Shown: piece after piece, positions 17,990 through 23,819 of the stretch | How positions within the stretch are numbered: the first letter of the stretch is position 1 | How the letters are laid out: every line of letters begins with the position of its first letter | Source: Priapulus caudatus | Taxonomy: Eukaryota; Priapulida; Priapulimorpha; Priapulimorphida; Priapulidae | NCBI RefSeq assembly: GCF_000485595.1 | Contig: NW_014578152.1 | Location: 38,716 to 62,534 of the forward strand | DNA: 23,819 nucleotides | Direction of reading: 5' to 3' | Made by a program: the position numbers and the translations under genes | Notes under the pieces: generated by a model | The model's input: only the letters and a program-made list of their open reading frames with translations | Database searches by the model: none | What the model was told of the DNA's origin: nothing

Positions 17990-18269
17990 AGTCAGTGTCC
18001 CCCGTGTAAGTGCTCCTCGTAATCCTACGAGGTCAGTGGCCCCAGTATCGGTGCTACTCGTAATCCTACGGGGTCAGTGTCCCCTGTATCGGTGCTCCTC
18101 GTAATCCTACGGGGTCAATGTCCCCTGTATCGGTGCTCCTCGTAATCCTATGGGGTCAGTGTCTCCTGTATCGCTGCTCCTCGTAATCCTACGGGGTCCG
18201 TGCTTTCCGTATCGGTGCTCCTAGTCTTGTAGTAATCAGTGCTCCTAGTCTTGTAGTGATCGGTGCTCC
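17990..18269. repeat. Minisatellite, 41-bp then 24-bp units
   Basis: About five copies of a 41-bp unit (core TCGGTGCTCCTCGTAATCCT, then ACGGGGTCAGTGTCCCCTGTA) with point differences, then two to three copies of a shorter related 24-bp unit (GTGCTCCTAGTCTTGTAGT). The array ends exactly where the retrotransposon LTR begins. Confidence 0.9.
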
Positions 18270-18514
18270 TGTAGCGACCCTCGAGGGGCGAGTCGCTGGC
18301 AGAATGGTAGGTTCAGGGTGTCGAGAGACACCAAGAGTGCTGTCCCGAACCTACGCATGGGTATATTCAATTGTTCCCAGATCTTTAGGGCTCCCTACTA
18401 TGTTTAACCTTGGGTCTATCGACCGGTAACACCTCGGGACGGTGGCCAGATACAAATGAGAACCAACCAACAACACAAACGTAGCCTCAACTCCAGAAGT
18501 ATGTAGCTATCAAA

Positions 18515-18520
18515 TTTATT
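18515..18520 (-). terminator. LTR poly(A) signal
   Basis: AATAAA on the minus strand within the 3' part of the LTR. Confidence 0.45.
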
Positions 18521-18661
18521 ATAATGTAATAATAAGAATAATAATATCAACACACGATCTTGGTATCACAATATATAGAATCTCTGTACCCGCAGCACAT
18601 AGACGTACAAAGCACCAATAGGAGACGATTCTCCAGTAATCTCTCTCTCTCTTTTTAATAT

Positions 18662-18685
18662 GTATATATATATATATATATATAC
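18662..18685. repeat. TA microsatellite in LTR
   Basis: An uninterrupted TA run inside the LTR. Confidence 0.9.
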
Positions 18686-19095
18686 TGAGTATCCAGACAG
18701 AATGTAACGCTGTAGCTGCCACTGGAGCCGTTATTGGAGCCGTCACTGGAGCTATCACTGGAGCTATCTCCCGCTCCAGCACACCAGTACCAGTACACCA
18801 TACAAGCACAGGAGGCTAGTCTCCAGCGCACTCGTTCTCCAACTCTAGGAGAACAGAGGTCTTACTGCGAACTATACTCCAGTAAACAAACAACTGACCA
18901 ACACAGCAACTGACTGGCTATTCCGTGAACCGTTATATTTTATATCACAAGACACAACTCTTCTCCTCAACGCAACTGAACGTTACAGGAGAATCGAACA
19001 GGAGATCGTTACAGGATGGCTACTCTATTCTAGAAGAGAAGCTACTTACACCTTCGGTGTTTGCGACCACAAGTGAATTTTCTCTCTTTCAGTGC

Positions 19096-19102
19096 TTTTA
19101 TA
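19096..19102 (-). promoter_or_regulatory. LTR TATA box
   Basis: GGTATAAAAGC on the minus strand, about 350 bp into the LTR from its 5' end. Transcription would be expected to start about 30 bp downstream. Confidence 0.5.
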
Positions 19103-19455
19103 CCCAGTAACAGTCATGCGCCATGAACACAGTAACTAATATACTATATACGTCACCTGGCAACAAAGTCGATCGCCTTACTCACTATTACGCGACACAA
19201 AATAGTTCCACTTTACCAAATACAATTAAAATAGGAACGGTCTATTATAGTATAAATATCTCTTTGTTTATCCTCTGACTTGTAATATATTTATCAGTAT
19301 ACGATTATAAAATAGAAACATGAATATAGCAGATTCTAAGTTAACAACTGGAATTTACCGGATTTTCATCACAACCAAAGATGGCAGCGCCCTATTATAA
19401 AATGCGTGAATCACTTCTTTCTTCAAATAAACATAGGTAAGCCAAAATCCCCACA

Positions 19456-19470
19456 CTCCCCCCTTCTTAA
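19456..19470 (-). other. Polypurine tract
   Basis: On the minus strand TTAAGAAGGGGGGAG immediately precedes the TG of the 3' LTR, the usual position of the plus-strand DNA primer in LTR retrotransposons. Confidence 0.75.
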
Positions 19471-19952
19471 AACACACCTGTCCTGGTGGGGAAGACGGGA
19501 CGAAGCTATATACATTTCAGATATATACTATTTCTGGAGATGACTATGCCGCTTTATACTAATATAATATTGCACTGCAACAGTGAAGCAATATAAAAGA
19601 CACCTGAGTACATAAATATCACCATGCAATAATTTCTCCAGGAGTATAATATTCATACCTGCATCTCAGTTCACTAGAATATTCCCATTTAAAATTGAAC
19701 CGGATTAAAAAAACGATTATAGAATATTTCCATACTGAGCAACCGGACCTACAAATGGAATAGTATGTAGTTAAAATAAAACATTAATATACATATACAC
19801 GAGATCAAGTAATAGACCTCTACCACTCCAGGTGGATCATCCTCTTTAACCCACCACAGGTGGCCTCTACTCGGGAGAACATTTTCTGGTTAACCCACCA
19901 CAGGTGGCCTCCACCCAGGAGAACATCCTCTCCACTTCAAGTGGACCCATCT
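19471..19952 (-). other. 3' untranslated part of retrotransposon with 44-bp repeat
   Basis: TTAACCCACCACAGGTGGCC followed by CTC(T/C)ACYC.GGAGAACAT is present at 19846-19889 and 19890-19933 (period 44), with a third degenerate copy just before. The rest is AT-rich and has no frame. Confidence 0.7.
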
Positions 19953-20989
19953 TTAATCCTTCCTTGGTTTTTTCGACTTCTCCTTTTCATCATCAGCCTC
20001 GTCGTCAGACGAGGATGATGAGCTGGAGCTGCTGGAGGATCCTCGCTTCGAGGGCTTGGTTGGTTTTATGGTCCATTCCTTTTCTGCTAAATAGCCGGCA
20101 ATCTCCCCATCTTTCAACGCCCGCAAAGGGTTCTTTGCCAAGTCCCTTGCCTCCTCCAGCAGGGTCTCCAATACCTCCACCTTCTGCTTAAGGGCCTCCA
20201 CTTTCTTTTCCCTACTCGCTGCTCGGTCGGCCACTGCCTGATGACGCCTTTCCTCCGCGGCTTTCAAAGCCCTACGGACTCTCTCCCGACTCTTCTTTTC
20301 CTCCCCTATCATCTTCTCCCCAGCCTTAATCTTTTCCGTTGCAGCGTTATACAAGGTATGGAGGGCCGCCTCGCCCATGGGTAGGGAATCTCTGGCCGCA
20401 TCATCCTGGGCTTCCACCCATGCCACGAGCACCATAGGTGGCAGGTGAGTGGCGGGGTCCTCTCTCTCGAATGGCTGGCCCGCCCGTTCCACTTGTTCCC
20501 TTCTGTCTAGAGCAGCTGTCTTCTTTGCACCTTCCCGCTGCTTTCCCTCCTCCCCATGGGACAACTGCCCAGCCACACCGCGGCAACCAGGTAGCACCTT
20601 TTGTCTATGGCGGCCTTGTTGGCTACCTCCATCCCGGAGGATTTTATGCCTATCGGCCCATGATCCGGGTTCGGCATCTCGGTCGGCTGTACATTGTTGG
20701 CATTTCGGTTAGGATGCCTCTCCTTAAAGTGCTGCTTAAGGTCGTACCGACGCTTGTAATAGATCGTGGGGCACTCCGGGCAGTAGAACCGCCTCACCAT
20801 CGGTGCATGCGTCTCCACCCAGTGCCTATCTAGAAACTTCTGCTTCTTGTATGCTCTTCCGCAGCCCCTGTCGGTGCAATGAAACAGGTTCCCTGTCTCC
20901 TTCCCGGCGTCGTCACTTATTGCCTCCCCGGCACCTACGGTAAGCTCCAGTACGTCCTCCTGCTCCATCATTCCGTAAGGGTTCAACAC
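19953..20989 (-). pseudogene. Extra ORF: two C2H2 fingers, coiled coil, acidic tail
   Basis: This ORF starts 58 bp after the end of pol, in the position where env lies in some elements. Its first part (ATG 20989, frame open to 20507) has two C2H2 zinc fingers: FHCTDRGCGRAYKKQKFLDRH and YCPECPTIYYKRRYDLKQH. A second part in another frame (20597-19953) overlaps it by 91 bp and encodes a long charged helix (about residues 90-165, for example KVEALKQKVEVLETLLEEAR), then a Ser run and DDEADDEKEKSKKPRKD. The two parts were probably one protein split by a frameshift near 20590, since the first ends in unlike sequence after AAIDK. No signal peptide or membrane segment is visible, so it is not an envelope protein. 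A nucleic-acid-binding accessory role is inference. Confidence 0.65.
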
Positions 20990-21047
20990 ATACGCTCACA
21001 CACACCTTCAAAATAAAAAAATAATCCAACATAAGTCGTACGCAATG

Positions 21048-23567
21048 CTACCAATCAAGATGATGGGGAGGTTTCCTGACTCTGGTACTCCTCCTTACTG
21101 AAGGCTCGGAGGCTTCAACCGGAGTTTCAGCTTCTACACCTGTGCTGGTGCCTTGATCCTCCATCGGGAGGCTAGCATCCGACAGTTGCTCGGGGATTTC
21201 CAGAACTTCATCTAAGCCCCCCTGCCCTTCCCGAGCTGGAGAATCCACATTATCTGGACTCTCCCCATCCGCCTTCATAATTGGCACCTCAGGTGCATCT
21301 CCCATCTCCGGCATAGGGTCAACTAACTGTCTAGATAATCTTCCGCATAATAATGTTTCAGAGTGTCAATGTGTACAAATTTGGGCTGATAACCAGCTGC
21401 CTTTTGTATCTGATACAGTACAGCATTACACTTCTGTAGAACCAAATAAAATCCCTCCCGTTCCTGTCCTAGTTTCCTGCGAACATTTGGTGGGTACCAG
21501 TACCACACCCAGTCACCTTTGGCGAATGATACTGGTTTCACCCACCTATCATATGTTCACTTCTGGCGCCCAGCTGAGGACTGCAAGGAAGACCCTGCAA
21601 ATTCATGGGTTCATCACATCCTGGAGCCATTCAACATATTCTGTTGGACACCTGACAGGAGCAATGGAATGGGGAGGCGGTCCAACCACCACATCTATAG
21701 GAATGGCTATCTCTCGTCCAAACATGCGTAGGTTTGGGGTACAGGCTGTAGATGCTTGCTCTCTGGCTCTGTAAGCCATAAGGACATACGGGAGGTGGTC
21801 ATCCCAGTCATCCCTATGTTGGTTTACGACCATAGCCAGCATCTGCTGGAGTGTTCGGTTGAACCTTTCCACCAATCCATCGGATTGGGGATGATAAGGC
21901 GTCGTTCGCGTTTTATCTATCTCCAGGAGCTCACAGACTCCAGTAAATAACTTGGACTCACAATCGGATTCCTGGTCAGTGTGGATCTTATATGGCATCC
22001 CGTACCTACAGCTAAACTGGGTCACTAGTGCATCAGCCACAGTAGAGGCCGTATGATCTGGAAGAGGATATGCCTCTACCCACTTTGTGGAGTAATCACA
22101 CACGACCATTACCACCCGATTTCCGTTCTTTGTCTACTCCAAAGGGCCCATTATATCTATGGCAATTCTCTCCAGAGGAGCACCCGCAGGTGTCTGCCTC
22201 AGAAGCCCTTGCCTGGGTCCCTTTCCTGGTTTCCGCCTTGCACACGCAGTGCAGTACCGGCACCAGCGCCTTATATCCGCTTGGTATCTTGGCCAATAGT
22301 ATCTTTGCCGTACACCACCCAAGGTCTTACGCACCCCCTGGTGCCCAGCCATTCTATGCGAGTGCAAATGCCTAAAGATTCCCCTCCTGATTTCCCTCGG
22401 GGCTATTATCTGCCGTATGGGAAAACTGGGAGTGGCAGGAGTATAGTATCTTCGGTACAAAGCACCATCATGCACCTCCAGTACATCCCATTGCCTCCAA
22501 AGAGACTTATACCCCACATTCCTGCCAGCTATCTCCTGATAGCCTGGTCTTTCTCCATGGGTTCTCTTTAACTCCAGGAATTCTGATATTTCCCCATCAG
22601 ATTCCTGCAGCTCCTTTATCCTATCTAATGACCAGTAATCGAGCTGCTCATCAATAGTCCTCTGCTGTCTATTTTCGTTAGGGTCCCCCCTTCTAGACAC
22701 ATCTCCCTCGGTCTGGGACTCCACCAGCAGAACCTTCCCCGGTTCCGCAGCCTCCATGGCCTCAACAGAGTTGTCAATCAGCACATGATGGCGCACATCA
22801 TCGCAATCAGAACGGGGACACTTAGCCACACGCATTCTTGACAAACCATCTGCATTACCTTGCTGCTTTCCCGGCCTATGTTCTATGCTGAAATCATACG
22901 TATCCAGAACTGAAAGCCACCTTGCCAACATACCCTCTGGCTTTTTGAAATTTACCAGCCAAATTAAGGACAAATGATCAGTTCGGACCCAAAAATGCCG
23001 ACCCCAGAGATGATGGCGATACTGTTTCACAAACGTGACTACCGCTAACAGTTCTTTCTTAGTAGTGCAATACCGACGCTGAAACTTATTGAGAGACTTG
23101 CTCGCATAAGCAATGACACGTTCTGTGCCATCCTGGACCTGGGACATGACAGCGCCTACTAAAAAATTACTTGCATCTGTATCTAATATGAATTCATCCT
23201 CCTCAGTTAACATGCCAAAACTGTGGCCATTGTGCACAATCTCTTTAGTTCTTGGAATGCTTTCTCGCAGGAATTATCTCAACTAAATACTACTAAGTGC
23301 CGACAGTGGAGCAGCGACCTTGGCAAATCCCGGTATGAATCGTCTATAATACAAACCTCATGAAACTCCTAACTTCTGTCAATGTCTGTGGAGTTGACCA
23401 CTCCTTAACGACTCGAATCTTCTCTGGATCACAACAAACCCCATCGGCTGATACGATATGACCAACAAACTGGGCACTGGACCACATGGGCATGTAGAGT
23501 AATGCATGGCCCAAAATATTGTCTGTTTCTACCTGATTTGGCTGCTCTCTAATAACATGCAAGCTTT
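21048..23567 (-). pseudogene. pol: Gypsy pol remnant: RT end, RNase H, integrase
   Basis: Segments from 5' to 3'. 23562-23344: the end of reverse transcriptase (FVGHIVSADGV, KIRVVKEWSTPQTLTEVRSF); no YxDD. After frameshifts, YYRRFIPGFAKVAAPL. 23237-22137: RNase H with acidic residues in LDTDASN, KKELLAVV, RTDHLSL and NADGLSR, then the integrase H2C2 finger (HRMAGH ... CRYCTAC). An in-frame TAG at 22136-22134 precedes the integrase core at 22133-21603: VCDYSTKW, HTDQ and GLVERF give a DD35E triad with 35 residues between the second D and E. A frameshift near 21605 and a TGA at 21559-21557 follow, then the C-terminal SH3-like part (GDWVWYWYPP ... YQIQKAAGYQPKFVHIDTLK). The closing acidic segment (21314-21048) ends RRSTRVRKPPHHLDW. 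Catalytic residues are retained despite the breaks, so decay is recent on this scale. Confidence 0.85.
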
Positions 23568-23575
23568 CAAATCAT

Positions 23576-23819
23576 AACATAACATCAACCCGGCAATAGA
23601 TTGGCAAACACCCAAGGTGGACTGGCTATATTCTACGTTGTATATATTATGGGAAGGGTGGCATGAAGGTCTGAGGTTGGGCTATACCACACTTTTCAAA
23701 CGACCCAGTGCAACCACAAAAACTTCGTTAATCCCTTTATTATTGGGCGCATTCAACACATAACATGATAAACTTTATCTCCAAATCGAATTCGCACCAG
23801 TCATTTACTGTTTGTCTTT
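23576..23819. other. Sequence beyond the truncated retrotransposon
   Basis: No reverse transcriptase homology and no open frame. It is either host flank or the edge of another insertion. Confidence 0.4.

Larger units (their letters stand above)
18270..19455 (-). repeat. 3' LTR of the Gypsy element
   Basis: In minus orientation it runs TGTGGGG (19455) to GCTACA (18270), with TG/CA ends. It follows a polypurine tract directly. Inside, a TATAAAA box (19102-19096) and an AATAAA signal (18520-18515) are placed as expected for a U3-R-U5 layout. The 5' LTR partner is not in the window, so the boundary at 18270 rests on the TG/CA rule and on the end of the neighbouring minisatellite. Confidence 0.7.
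18270..23575 (-). mobile_element. Ty3/Gypsy-type LTR retrotransposon, 5'-truncated
   Basis: Minus-strand order: end of reverse transcriptase, RNase H, integrase, an extra zinc-finger ORF, polypurine tract, 3' LTR. The domain order RT-RNaseH-IN and the integrase type mark it as Ty3/Gypsy. Gag, protease, the catalytic part of reverse transcriptase, primer binding site and 5' LTR are missing; coding similarity ends near 23575, next to an AACATAACATAACAT-like stretch. The pol frame has at least two stops and three frameshifts, so this copy cannot move by itself. Confidence 0.85.

Noticed and set aside
20401-20833. Plus-strand and third-frame open frames opposite the zinc-finger ORF
   Set aside because: They are shadows of the GC-rich minus-strand ORF; the minus frames carry the C2H2 and coiled-coil signatures.
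1-23819. CRISPR arrays, bacterial operons, tRNA or rRNA genes
   Set aside because: No array with regular spacers, no ribosome binding sites or operon layout, and no tRNA or rRNA-like segment was seen; the introns and TEs show animal nuclear DNA.

Overview
This window reads as nuclear DNA of an animal, most likely a marine invertebrate. It is AT-rich, has GT-AG introns with phase-matched exons, CA/TG microsatellites, TTAGGG-type telomere-like units, a Ty3/Gypsy retrotransposon, a hAT DNA transposon of the ZNF862/KIAA1586-like branch, and gene families that recur in invertebrate genomes (DUF6589, DUF4806, DUF7869, Myb/SANT-like). I cannot name the species. There is a 25-base assembly gap at 11347-11371. 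Every coding region I can recognise is on the minus strand, and most are broken.

Layout. 1-1127 is a decayed DUF7869-like gene whose 5' edge abuts a 250-bp terminal-inverted-repeat (TIR) element (1135-1384). A second short palindromic element lies at 2204-2323. At 2725-2936 is a candidate first exon with a perfect GTAAGT donor, and at about 3507-3772 a decayed Myb/SANT-like exon. From 4819 to 11309 runs one large split gene: a chromodomain exon, then a DUF6589-type body in several exons with matching intron phases, ending in a C-terminal exon with AATAAA signals. It carries in-frame stops and frameshifts, and a 1.75-kb hAT element (9280-11034) sits inside it. That hAT element has its own spliced gene, cut down to the zinc finger and the first part of the transposase domain.

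11506-14122 is bounded by two diverged inverted arms of about 440 bp, with no recognisable gene between them. 14257-14459 is a small hAT-like inverted-repeat element. 14540-15345 is promoter-like (GTCACGTGAC, CCAAT, several ATGGCG starts) with a candidate minus-strand first exon. 15982-17623 is a three-exon DUF4806-type gene with phase-consistent introns and two in-frame stops. A minisatellite (about 17990-18269) leads directly into a Gypsy-type retrotransposon (18270 to about 23575). It has a complete 3' LTR (TG...CA, TATA box, AATAAA), a polypurine tract, an extra 3' ORF with two C2H2 zinc fingers and a coiled coil, and integrase, RNase H and only the last part of reverse transcriptase. Its 5' end is missing.

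The region is best read as a graveyard of transposons and transposon-associated genes. The most interesting items are the chromodomain plus DUF6589 fusion, its nested hAT insertion and possible hAT excision footprint, the long-TIR element, and the zinc-finger ORF in the env position of the retrotransposon.
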